The translations under genes and the position numbers were made by a program. From JALYJG01 sp033763555 (GTDB lineage: Bacteria; Pseudomonadota; Alphaproteobacteria; UBA9219), in contig JANRKK010000007.1 in NCBI GenBank assembly GCA_033763555.1, forward strand, positions 1 through 43,021: a stretch of DNA of 43,021 nt, given 5' to 3'. Below the pieces are notes generated by a model, which was not told the DNA's origin, made no database searches, and saw nothing but the letters and a program-made list of their open reading frames with translations. Below are positions 23,731-31,229 of this stretch, piece by piece (position 1 is the stretch's first letter; the number at the start of each line of letters is the position of its first letter).

Positions 23731-24213
23731 TCAACGCACAATCCGCCAGCTGCCGTCCCGCTGAAGGCAGGCGGTGCCGTAGCTTTCCTCCACCCTGTTG
23801 CCAATGCGGACAAGCTGGGAATATTCGCGGCAGTAATTTCCATCATAGGGATCGCCCGCATACAGCATGGCGGGCGAAGGCTCGGGCGGCGCGACATAAT
23901 TCGGAACATAGGCAGCGCGGTAATAAACCGGGGGTGGCGACGTATAGGCAGGTGCGTAGGCATAGCTGTTGCGGCTTGCGTAAAACGCCCGGCGATCCAT
24001 GGAGCGGCCAATCTCATTGCCCGCAAGCCCGCCGACAAACACACCCGCTGCCGTTGCCGCTACATTACCCGTGCCGCGCCCGAACTGATTGCCAACCAGA
24101 CCGCCAAGCGCAGCTCCGGTCAGCGTGCCAAAAAATTCGCCGTCTCCGGCATGGGCCGGGGATGCTGTTATCACAGCCGCTGCCATGCCAAGGGCGAGGA
24201 AAAATTTATGCAT
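23731..24213 (-). CDS. glycine-zipper (17 kDa surface antigen-like) envelope protein
   Basis: About 160 residues. A signal peptide (MHKFFLALGMAAAVITASPA, cleaved near AHA) precedes a glycine-zipper 2TM region: FFGTLTGAALGGLVGNQFGR and AAGVFVGGLAGNEIGRSMDR. Then comes a Tyr/Pro-rich linker (YAPAYTSPPPVYYRAAYVP), and a C-terminal motif NYCREYSQLVRIGNRVEESY followed by GTACLQRDGSWRIV, as in Rickettsia 17 kDa antigen-type proteins. Probably located in the outer membrane. Start chosen at 24213, with AGAGG about ten bases upstream; 24222 is possible but too close to that sequence. Confidence 0.85.
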   Translation of the reverse strand: MHKFFLALGMAAAVITASPAHAGDGEFFGTLTGAALGGLVGNQFGRGTGNVAATAAGVFVGGLAGNEIGRSMDRRAFYASRNSYAYAPAYTSPPPVYYRAAYVPNYVAPPEPSPAMLYAGDPYDGNYCREYSQLVRIGNRVEESYGTACLQRDGSWRIVR

Positions 24214-24362
24214 CCGTATCATGCCTCTTCTGTAGCCCAAGCCTATGGCAGGAGTAAGGCATGATTCCAGCGGAAAGAAGGTTCCACGCCCTTTAAAAGC
24301 CTGTGTTTTTTGGCTTTTGCCGCCGGGCGTGATATGAACCGCACCGCACGGGAGATTTGGTC

Positions 24363-25283
24363 ATGATGCCGAACAGCGAACAGGTTGGAATTTTTGTAGG
24401 CGTTCTGGAAGCCATTGTCCTGACGCCGATTTTGCTGGCTTTCGTCATCGAGCATCGTAAAAAACGGCATGCGGTCGATCTGGTGATGGAGGTTACCGAT
24501 GTCGCATCGACCCGCACCGAATTGGCAGGACTTGATGAGCTGCTCGACGATATCCGCGACCTGATCGACCGTGCGCGCCATCCCAAAGCCTATGCCGAAC
24601 TGAGCCTCGGCAACGAAATGCTGATTGTCGGGCCACCCTTGTCCGGCAAAAAAACGCTGGCGCGCCGCATTGCCAAGGAAGCGGCGTTTGACCACATCAT
24701 CACAGTTCATAATCCACGCAACACCGATGCCTTGGTGCGTGCCAAGCGCCTGATGCAGCGCGCAGGCGATAAAAAGGTCATGCTGCTTCTGCCACGTCTT
24801 GATCTTGTCGACGAACATGCCAATGATGAAGTGCTGGCAGAACTGGATGCGCTAATCGAAGCGACCAGCGAATTACCCCATGCGCTGGTCGTCGGCACCA
24901 CCAGCCGCCTGGTCGCCAATGGTGAGATCGATAATCTTTTCGGTACGACCCTTATGCTGCCCGGCGCGCCTGTTGTGCCCGTACCGCAGGCACCTTTGCA
25001 GGCCGAAACACACCGTATGCTGGCGGGCGTGGCCGAATATTATCTCGATCGCGCTTTGCGCGATGGCTATCATCTGGCCGATATATCGCGCGATGGATTT
25101 GTTGCACGCCTCTTGATGAGCGTTTTCAACTCCGCCCAGATCGAAGACATCTTGGTTCTCTGCCAGACAGCAGCCATCTACCGCCAGCGTATGGGACAGG
25201 CGAAAGAACGCGAAATTTCCTCGGAGATTCTGGAAATCATGATCCGCCGTGTCGTGGCGGTGGATGAAGCGAAACGCACCTGA
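24363..25283 (+). CDS. membrane-anchored FtsH-like AAA ATPase without protease domain
   Basis: 306 residues. A hydrophobic segment at about 8-29 (VGIFVGVLEAIVLTPILLAF) is followed by a cytosolic domain whose layout copies the FtsH AAA module: LAGLDELLDDIRDLIDRARH, Walker A GPPLSGKKT at 90-98, then a Walker B position reading KVMLLLPRLDLV (138-149) with the usual DE replaced, so hydrolysis is doubtful. There is no zinc HExxH protease region. GGGAG is eight bases ahead of the ATG at 24363. It converges with tadC with five bases between the stops. Role unknown; perhaps a scaffold or a slow ATPase. Confidence 0.75.
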   Translation: MMPNSEQVGIFVGVLEAIVLTPILLAFVIEHRKKRHAVDLVMEVTDVASTRTELAGLDELLDDIRDLIDRARHPKAYAELSLGNEMLIVGPPLSGKKTLARRIAKEAAFDHIITVHNPRNTDALVRAKRLMQRAGDKKVMLLLPRLDLVDEHANDEVLAELDALIEATSELPHALVVGTTSRLVANGEIDNLFGTTLMLPGAPVVPVPQAPLQAETHRMLAGVAEYYLDRALRDGYHLADISRDGFVARLLMSVFNSAQIEDILVLCQTAAIYRQRMGQAKEREISSEILEIMIRRVVAVDEAKRT

Positions 25284-25288
25284 GGCTT

Positions 25289-26251
25289 TTACTTCATAAC
25301 GGCCGAAACCTTGATAATGGCCGGGCCGAGCAGAACGATAAACAGCGGCGGCAAAATAAAGAGAATCATCGGCACCGTCAGCGTGGCAGGAAGCTTCGCC
25401 GCCTTGGCCTCGGCGGCCATAATGCGTTCCTCGCGCATTTCGCCTGACAGCACCCGCAGGGATTGTGCCAGCGGCGTGCCGTATTTTTCTGTCTGAATCA
25501 GCGTATTGGTCAGCGCCATCACGCCCGGCAGCGGCACGCGGTCGGCCAGGTTTTGTAGCGCTTTGCTGCGGTCGGGCAGGAAGTTCAATTCAACCGAGGT
25601 CAGGCCGATTTCCTCGGCCAGTTCGGGGCAGCCCTGGCCGATTTCGCGGCTGACGCGGTCGAAGGACGCATCGAGGCTGAGCCCCGCTTCGGCGCAGATG
25701 ACCAACAGATCCAATGCGTCTGGCATGGCTTTATGCAGGACTTTTTCGCGTTTCTGGCTTTGATTTTTGATGAACAGATCCGGCAGGGCCAGGCCCAGAA
25801 TTCCGAAAAACATCACGATGGGAAAGCCCAGTGCCGGGTGTTTTAGCTTGATGGCGTGGACGACAAAGACAAAGAAAAACGCGGCAAAGGCCAGGCCCAC
25901 AGGCATCGCCAGCTTCATAAACAAAAAGGCAAACATCGTGTCGCGCGAACGGTACCCGGCGCGCGCCAGCTTCAGGCGCAACTCGTCGATTTTTTTGCCT
26001 TGCGCCAGCTTCAGTTTTTGCACCACCTGTTTCATCAGGCTGGCGCGGGCGATGCCTGCACGGCGGGAAAGTTTTTTGCGCCGCTCGGCTTCGCGCAATT
26101 CGGATTTGCGTTGCAATACGTTCTTGATGCGCGCGGGCAGCGGATCGCTTTCCATCAGCGCCGTCCAGATCAGAATCACGACCGCAAAGGCCCCTAGGCC
26201 GCACATGCCAGCCAGAAAGTCAGGGTTACGCAGCAGGTTCTCGATACTCAT
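25289..26251 (-). CDS. tadC: Flp/Tad pilus assembly protein TadC
   Basis: 320 residues, type II secretion F-like inner-membrane protein. After an N-terminal helix (AGMCGLGAFAVVILIW) and a basic segment (REAERRKKLSRRAG) come two helices, then the TadC signature MPDALDLLVICAEAGLSLDA followed by SFDRVSREI, and final helices ending VPMILFILPPLFIVLLGPAI. It would form the platform for assembly of Flp pili together with TadB and the ATPase TadA. Neither tadB nor tadA is adjacent, so this is a detached gene. The start ATG at 26251 is favoured; a GTG at 26281 is possible. Confidence 0.85.
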   Translation of the reverse strand: MSIENLLRNPDFLAGMCGLGAFAVVILIWTALMESDPLPARIKNVLQRKSELREAERRKKLSRRAGIARASLMKQVVQKLKLAQGKKIDELRLKLARAGYRSRDTMFAFLFMKLAMPVGLAFAAFFFVFVVHAIKLKHPALGFPIVMFFGILGLALPDLFIKNQSQKREKVLHKAMPDALDLLVICAEAGLSLDASFDRVSREIGQGCPELAEEIGLTSVELNFLPDRSKALQNLADRVPLPGVMALTNTLIQTEKYGTPLAQSLRVLSGEMREERIMAAEAKAAKLPATLTVPMILFILPPLFIVLLGPAIIKVSAVMK

Positions 26252-26488
26252 GGGGATCGCAACGGAAAGACGCCCGCGCACAGGTATATGTACCGAGCGT
26301 ATCTGTTTCTACGCCTTTTTTCCTAAGATTTGCTTAGCGTTAGGCGTGATTTTACCTGTGCATCAGGAAATCTGCGCTAGGTCATTTTTGCCGGGCAAAA
26401 TTGCCTACCGGGGTAAACAGCGGCAAAATCTGCCGGGTATTTCGGGCTTCCGGGGCCCTTAACCCTTTGATTCGTGCCCGCGAACCGC

Positions 26489-26504
26489 TGGCATATTTCT
26501 CGCA
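26489..26504 (+). promoter_or_regulatory. candidate sigma-54 promoter of the flagellin gene
   Basis: TGGCATATTTCTCGCA: GG at -24 and GC at -12 with the correct ten-base spacing, and TGGCA and GCA conserved; it differs from the consensus at the C of TGGCAC and one T of TTGC. The transcript start would be near 26515, giving a leader of about 97 bases. Caulobacter flagellins are also sigma-54 dependent. Confidence 0.65.
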
Positions 26505-26550
26505 TGAAAAACGGGGCCGTTAAACAGGCGTTCACCTTTGGAACTTATGG

Positions 26551-26565
26551 TTAACGGCATCTTAA
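26551..26565 (+). promoter_or_regulatory. CtrA-type binding box, TTAA-N7-TTAA
   Basis: TTAACGGCATCTTAA, an exact match to the TTAA-N7-TTAA CtrA consensus, 47 bases downstream of the sigma-54 element and 46 bases ahead of the flagellin ATG. In this position, beyond the predicted transcript start, it could repress the sigma-54 promoter or mark another promoter. Confidence 0.6.
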
Positions 26566-26573
26566 CCCCCGTG

Positions 26574-26602
26574 GAAGGAGTCCGCGATCAACCCGAAAGG
26601 AG
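26574..26602 (+). promoter_or_regulatory. tandem Shine-Dalgarno sequences ahead of flagellin
   Basis: GAAGGAG at 26574-26580 and AAAGGAG at 26596-26602. Only the second is spaced properly (nine bases) from the ATG at 26612. The first has no start codon behind it. The GAAGGAGTC string occurs again before flbT. FlbT is known to act on the leader of flagellin mRNA in Caulobacter, so the extra site could be regulatory. Confidence 0.45.
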
Positions 26603-26611
26603 TTCAAGACC

Positions 26612-27436
26612 ATGGCAATAGGTGATATCTCCCTAAGCGCCTCGGCACGGGCGAACCTGGGTGCGTTGCAAAACCTCGCGAAGCTTTTGCAACAAACGCA
26701 GCAAAACCTGTCCACAGGCAAGAAAGTCAACTCGGCGGCCGATAACGCTAACGCGTTCTTCGCGTCCCAAGGCTTCCTCAATCGTGCGAACGACTTGTCG
26801 AACCTGAAGGACAACCTGTCGACCGCGTTGCAAACGGTGACCTCGGTCAACTTGTCGATCACCAACGTGACCGCTGTCGTTAACCAGCTCAAGGGTATTA
26901 CAACCCAGGCGCTGGGTACGACCGACACGACGGTGCGCGCCGGTTTGGCCTCGCAGTTCAACAATCTGCGTTCGCAGCTTGACTTGCTGGTCAACGACGC
27001 CACCTTCAACGGTACCAACCTGCTCAACAGCACCGCCAACAGCCTTGTTGTGTTCTTCAATGAAAACAACACGACGGCGCTGACGATCACGGGTGTCAAC
27101 ATCACTGCAGGCGGCCTCAGCATTGCGACGGCTACAGGTGATTTCTCTGACACCACGGCTATCAACACGGCAGCTTCACTCTTGCTGACCGCGTTGTCGA
27201 CGTTGCGTTCCAACGCCGCGAGCTTCGGTGGTAACGCGACGCTGATTCAGACCCGTCAAAGCTTCACGGACAATCTGATCAACTCGCTGCAGACAGCTTC
27301 GGACAATCTCGTCCTGGCTGATACCAACCTGGAAGGCGCAAATCTCCAGTCGCTGCAAGCCCAGAACCAATTGGGCATCGTCGCGCTGGGTATTTCCGGC
27401 CAGCTGGCGCAAGCCATCCTCCGGTTGTTCCCGTAA
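26612..27436 (+). CDS. flagellin
   Basis: 274 residues, the short alphaproteobacterial type with only D0/D1 domains. The N-terminal helix is typical: SASARANLGALQNLAKLLQQ, STGKKVNSAADNANAFFASQ, then LNRANDLSNLKDNLSTALQT and VTAVVNQLKGITTQA. The C-terminal helix ends LQSLQAQNQLGIVALGISGQ with a terminal LFP. A short Thr/Asn-rich central region takes the place of D2/D3. Expressed from the sigma-54 element, with AAAGGAG nine bases upstream of the ATG. The operon probably ends at the following strong terminator, with FlbT and FlaF behind it. Confidence 0.94.
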   Translation: MAIGDISLSASARANLGALQNLAKLLQQTQQNLSTGKKVNSAADNANAFFASQGFLNRANDLSNLKDNLSTALQTVTSVNLSITNVTAVVNQLKGITTQALGTTDTTVRAGLASQFNNLRSQLDLLVNDATFNGTNLLNSTANSLVVFFNENNTTALTITGVNITAGGLSIATATGDFSDTTAINTAASLLLTALSTLRSNAASFGGNATLIQTRQSFTDNLINSLQTASDNLVLADTNLEGANLQSLQAQNQLGIVALGISGQLAQAILRLFP

Positions 27437-27445
27437 GTGCATTCG

Positions 27446-27475
27446 GAGGGGGGCTTCGGCCCCCCTCTTCTTTTT
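27446..27475 (+). terminator. rho-independent terminator of flagellin
   Basis: Nine-pair stem GAGGGGGGC/GCCCCCCTC (27446-27454 and 27459-27467) closed by a TTCG tetraloop, then TTCTTTTT. Very stable, typical of an abundant transcript. Confidence 0.95.
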
Positions 27476-27507
27476 AAATTCATCTTTCTCTCGAAGGAGT
27501 CGGGACA

Positions 27508-27936
27508 ATGCCTCTCAAAATACGCGTCAAGCCTGAAGCCAAGATTTTCGCTGGCGGGGCTGTTCTTAAAAATGTCGGCAATCGTCCGGCAGACCTTCTG
27601 ATCCTCTCGGACAGCCCAGTGCTGCGCGAGGATTACATGATGAATATCGACCGCAGCAACGAATCCGACGCCACCAATGTCTATTTCCTGTTGCAGGTCA
27701 TCTATCTCTTCAAGGGCAAAGGCCAGCCGCTGGATAATCTGGTGATGGAAACCATCCGGAATTTCGGCAAGCTCTATACGGACTTCAGCGACATCGTTGA
27801 TCAGATCATCGTTCATCTGGAAGCGGGCGAAAGTTTCAAGGCGTTGAAGATCGGCCATTCCCTGCTGGCGGAAAAAGAAAAAGCAGCTATCCCGACGCCA
27901 TCGGAAACTCCGGCGGCTGTTCCGGCAGCGGTGTAG
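27508..27936 (+). CDS. flbT: flagellin translation regulator FlbT
   Basis: 142 residues. FlbT destabilises flagellin mRNA in Caulobacter until the hook is complete. Recognised by PLKIRVKPEAKIFAGGAVLK, LLILSDSPVLREDYMMN, NVYFLLQVIYLFKGKGQPLD and IVDQIIVHLEAGESFKALKI. A short Pro/Ala tail ends the protein. GAAGGAG lies ten bases ahead of the ATG. Placed between flagellin and flaF, with flaF 10 bases downstream, as in other Alphaproteobacteria. Confidence 0.9.
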   Translation: MPLKIRVKPEAKIFAGGAVLKNVGNRPADLLILSDSPVLREDYMMNIDRSNESDATNVYFLLQVIYLFKGKGQPLDNLVMETIRNFGKLYTDFSDIVDQIIVHLEAGESFKALKIGHSLLAEKEKAAIPTPSETPAAVPAAV

Positions 27937-27946
27937 GGAGACAGCG

Positions 27947-28402
27947 ATGACCACGACACAGGATAAACTCGGTGCCTATTCAACCCATCAGCGCAAAGAC
28001 GAAAACAGCCGCGAGACCGACGCGCGTGCCTTGCTCAGCTGCGCCAGCCGTCTCAAAAACGTCCTTGATGCGGGCGGCAGCGATTTCGTGGAATATGGCG
28101 AAGCCATCCGCCATAACCAGAGGCTTTGGACGATTTTTCAAGTGGCTCTCTGCGATCCGGACAATCCCCTGCCGCGCGATCTCAAAATTACATTGCTAAA
28201 TCTCAGCCGCTATATTGATCGCGTCAGTTTGCGCGCCATGGCTGAATTTGCGCCGCAGATTCTTAATAGCCTGATCGACATCAACCGTCGCATTGCTGCC
28301 GGGCTGAGCGTGAAGCAACCGCAACAGGCTCAGCAGCCCCCGGCTGCACCCGGGCCCAGCACGCCGCCACCCGGCGTTACCTCGGTGATGACAACGGCCT
28401 AG
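27947..28402 (+). CDS. flaF: flagellar biosynthesis regulator FlaF
   Basis: 151 residues. FlaF promotes flagellin translation and secretion, opposing FlbT in Caulobacter. The FlaF pattern is ETDARALLSCASRLKNVLDA, YGEAIRHNQRLWTIFQVALC and DPDNPLPRDLKITLLNLSRY. The family is usually near 110-130 residues; here a Gln/Pro-rich tail (QPQQAQQPPAAPGPSTPPPG) of about 30 residues is added. Ten bases after flbT, so in one transcript. Confidence 0.9.
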   Translation: MTTTQDKLGAYSTHQRKDENSRETDARALLSCASRLKNVLDAGGSDFVEYGEAIRHNQRLWTIFQVALCDPDNPLPRDLKITLLNLSRYIDRVSLRAMAEFAPQILNSLIDINRRIAAGLSVKQPQQAQQPPAAPGPSTPPPGVTSVMTTA

Positions 28403-28426
28403 ATTTTATAGAATTAAAGGCTGTTT

Positions 28427-29596
28427 TTAGCGGATGGTGCCCTGGGTGCCTTCGACAACCCATGAGTCACCTGCCTGCCGGATGGAGCGTATGCGGCCGA
28501 TTCCCGGCAATTGATCGCCCACTTCCACATGCCGTAATTCCGGCGCGTAAGCGCTTTCCGCGACCCAGGCTTCTTCCGGCGTTGCCGCGCGAAGCACCCA
28601 GCTGCTCTTTGTCCGCCGTGACGATGTTTGCGTTGTGCGTGCGGGTTTTTTGGCTTTGCGTGAAGCGGTTGATGTTTTCGGCTTGGTGGTGACGGCGTGA
28701 GGTTTTTCGACCGATGCGTCGCTGCTGTCCAGCTTGATGCCGCTGCTGTGGTGGCCTTGCGCCATCTGCTGTTCCAGTTTGCTCAGGCGGGTTTCCATGC
28801 TGGACGATCCCGTTGCCGGAACACCGCCTGTCAACGCCAATTGCCCGATCTGCTGATTGGCCTGATCCAGAGCTTTCTTCAACTGATCGACCTGCTGGGT
28901 CAGATCAGCCAAACGGGTTTCCATCGATTCTTTGCTGAGAGAAATATCCGGTAATGCCGCAGGCGGCGCAGTCGCGTCAGTTGGCGGCAAAATATCGGTC
29001 TTTTGGGCGACGGGGGCAGGTGCTGGAATAACCGGAGCCGGAAGAGCCGCCGCAGGAGCTGGAGGCTCGATATTGATGATGTCGGCTACGTTATTGCCGG
29101 AGGCTGCCGGAGCTTGAGGCAAAGCCGAAGTTTCTGGCGCAGACGCCATGGCTGTTTTGGGAGCCGTATCGCTGGGGGGTGCTTTTAAGTCACTGATGTC
29201 CGTGACGTCAGCCGGAGTTTCGGTCGTGGGTACGGATGGCGGCAATGTATCGATTTTTGCCGGAGCCGAGCTGGCTGTGTTCATGGGAACAGGCGCGGGG
29301 CTGGGCGGTGGAGATGAGGTGCCAAATTGCCAGTAAAGAATGCCGCCCAGAATCAGCAAACCGCCAACGCCTGCCGCAATCGGCAGCAGCGGTGAAGATT
29401 TTCTCTGTCCTGAATCGGGTTGATCCTCAATGACGGCACCTAGCTCTTCCGAAACACTCGCGGTTTCTTCGGTTGCCGTGTCAGCGAAATCATCCACGGG
29501 CGGATGATCATCCGTCCAGGTTTCGGGCTTCAAATCATGCGATTCATGGGGTTGATCGCCGTGATTGTGATGTTCGGCGCCATAATCATCGGTCAT
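28427..29596 (-). CDS. dotF: DotF/IcmG-like type IVB secretion protein
   Basis: 389 residues. The layout matches DotF/IcmG: an acidic His-rich cytoplasmic N-terminus, one membrane segment at about 69-90 (LLPIAAGVGGLLILGGILYW), a long Pro/Ala/Thr-rich periplasmic linker (100-220), coiled coils (METRLADLTQQVDQLKKALD and METRLSKLEQQMAQG), a basic stretch, and a C-terminal domain RAATPEEAWVAESAYAPELR, then VEVGDQLPGIGRIRSIRQAG. The pattern of V-GD-PG-G-x-I near the C-terminus is seen in IcmG and the TraP-type proteins. DotF is an inner-membrane part of the Dot/Icm core complex. It follows DotG after 100 bases, in the Legionella icmE-icmG order. The linker makes it longer than the Legionella protein (about 270). 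Confidence 0.75.
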   Translation of the reverse strand: MTDDYGAEHHNHGDQPHESHDLKPETWTDDHPPVDDFADTATEETASVSEELGAVIEDQPDSGQRKSSPLLPIAAGVGGLLILGGILYWQFGTSSPPPSPAPVPMNTASSAPAKIDTLPPSVPTTETPADVTDISDLKAPPSDTAPKTAMASAPETSALPQAPAASGNNVADIINIEPPAPAAALPAPVIPAPAPVAQKTDILPPTDATAPPAALPDISLSKESMETRLADLTQQVDQLKKALDQANQQIGQLALTGGVPATGSSSMETRLSKLEQQMAQGHHSSGIKLDSSDASVEKPHAVTTKPKTSTASRKAKKPARTTQTSSRRTKSSWVLRAATPEEAWVAESAYAPELRHVEVGDQLPGIGRIRSIRQAGDSWVVEGTQGTIR

Positions 29597-29696
29597 GATC
29601 GGAAACTCCTGTTCAGGTCAAATGGGCTGGATGGAATGTCACTAACAAGAAGATCGGGTGACAGCCCGGCTTAATGGCGGTCGGCGGATGCCCAGC

Positions 29697-31229
29697 TTAA
29701 CGGCCATACATCCCGGGAACAAGACCCTGCGTTCCGTAGGAGCCCGGCCCCATCATGCCCATGTTGTTATAGGGCGAGTAAGGTGACATACCTCCACCGC
29801 CAAAACCTGTAACCGTATAGGGGGAATAAGGTCCAGTGGAGCCGGGATATCCGGCAGATGCACCGTAAGGCGTGCCATAAGGGGAAGTGCCACCCGCTTG
29901 TGGAAAAGCCCCTGTTCTTGCTCCCGGCATGCCGGGATAGCCAGGACCAAATCCCGCTGCAGTAGCTGCAGCAGGCTGTTCTGTTCCCGACAGGGTGTTT
30001 TCCTTGACAGAGGTTACAAAGAAAATGCCCATCGGTGTTCCGGCGGCAACACGCACCAAAGGACGCACCTGATTTGCTTGATTCTGGAAAAACTGGCTGG
30101 CGGTTTGTCCGGCCTGGCCCAAACCCCTGTAAAGCCCTCGTTCAAGCCCTTGGCCGCCTTGGGCAACGATGGTGGTCTGGCCATTGGTGACAACCGAAGA
30201 GCTGGTTTGCCCAAGCGCTGAACCAAAAGCTTGTAAAAAGCTTGCTGCAGCAGGAAGCACCACGCGGGTGAAGTAACGCTGATCAACCTCGGTTGCCATC
30301 CCCGCCAAAGTCGTGTCGGGGTCGAGAGCAATGGCATTGATTGGGTAATCTTTACCCTTCAGGTTGGCGAGGTTGAATTGCAAGACAAGATAATCGCTGT
30401 AGCCGTTGGCAATCTGGAATTGGCCTATGGCGCGTGCGCCGGAAAGAGGTCCAGATACAATATGTGCCATAATAGGGCCCGGCACATCAGAGTTAGCCTC
30501 GACCAACAACTCGGCGTAGCTGACTGTACCAGCCGGAACGATAGTTTTAGGTTCAGTGACAGATGAAGCAGGCGTAGCCGCTAAACCGGAAGCAGAAGAG
30601 GGAACTCCTGAGGTTTCAGATTTAGGCTTTTCATCTTTAACACCGGACACATGCTTCATGCTGCGCGGTTGCCAACTGTCCATAACTTGCTTCATTTGGC
30701 CTTGCATGGCGGTAGCGAGGCCTTCATCAAAAGGCTTGGGCTGAGCGACTTGGGCTTGCTGCTGCCGGGTTGCCGCAATTTGAGCCATCTGCTGTTTCAA
30801 ATACTGCGTTTCAGCGCGTAATTCATTAAGCTGATTATCCTTCTTTTCCGTTAGCTCCCCGAGATTGCCTGCCTGGCCGATAGGGGTTGGAAATGCGCTT
30901 TGCCCGCTTTCGAGTGCTGTTTTCGTGCGCTGTTCATCCGCGGCTTGCGTTTGTTGAAGAAAATAAGGTGAAGCTTTCCCCCCGGGGGCCTCGCGTATAT
31001 TGGGGGGCTGAACCAGGGATGCTTGCGGCGTAGGGCCAGGCCCGCCTGAGAAAAAGCTGGCACCTGCAGCAAACACGGCACCGACCACCGTCATCAAAAC
31101 CAGAAGTTTAAAAAACGGCCGGGTGCGCCATGCTTCCGTAAGGTTCGCGCGTAAATCGCGCCGAGGCGCAGGCTCTTCATGCGCTTCGATATCGTGATGC
31201 TCGAAATCGTCGTGATTGTTATCGGTCAT
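29697..31229 (-). CDS. dotG: DotG/IcmE-like type IVB secretion core protein
   Basis: 510 residues. The Dot/Icm counterpart of VirB10: it spans from the inner to the outer membrane. Features: N-terminal acidic His segment, membrane helix at about 39-58 (PFFKLLVLMTVVGAVFAAGA), coiled region 126-160, Ser/Pro linker, then the VirB10-like domain at 235-405 with VPGPIMAHIVSGPLSGARAI, YPINAIALDPDTTLAGMATE and VDQRYFTRVVLPAAASFLQA. The long pentapeptide repeat of Legionella DotG is absent. A Gly/Pro/Tyr-rich tail (residues about 420-510) follows the domain. ATGA overlap with dotH. Confidence 0.88.
   Translation of the reverse strand: MTDNNHDDFEHHDIEAHEEPAPRRDLRANLTEAWRTRPFFKLLVLMTVVGAVFAAGASFFSGGPGPTPQASLVQPPNIREAPGGKASPYFLQQTQAADEQRTKTALESGQSAFPTPIGQAGNLGELTEKKDNQLNELRAETQYLKQQMAQIAATRQQQAQVAQPKPFDEGLATAMQGQMKQVMDSWQPRSMKHVSGVKDEKPKSETSGVPSSASGLAATPASSVTEPKTIVPAGTVSYAELLVEANSDVPGPIMAHIVSGPLSGARAIGQFQIANGYSDYLVLQFNLANLKGKDYPINAIALDPDTTLAGMATEVDQRYFTRVVLPAAASFLQAFGSALGQTSSSVVTNGQTTIVAQGGQGLERGLYRGLGQAGQTASQFFQNQANQVRPLVRVAAGTPMGIFFVTSVKENTLSGTEQPAAATAAGFGPGYPGMPGARTGAFPQAGGTSPYGTPYGASAGYPGSTGPYSPYTVTGFGGGGMSPYSPYNNMGMMGPGSYGTQGLVPGMYGR

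Larger units (their letters stand above)
26252..26611. other. intergenic control region between tadC and flagellin
   Basis: 360 bases without a gene. On the plus strand it carries a GATTC (GANTC, CcrM-type methylation) site at 26469-26473, a -24/-12 sigma-54-type promoter at 26489-26504, a full CtrA-type box at 26551-26565 and two Shine-Dalgarno-like sequences at 26574-26602. The first 200 bases, which should hold the divergent tadC promoter, are T-rich near 26320 but show no element I can name. Confidence 0.6.

Noticed and set aside
29597..29696. Possible terminator between dotG and dotF
   Set aside because: Some GC-rich pairing exists but no T-tract follows; dotF is more simply in the same operon.
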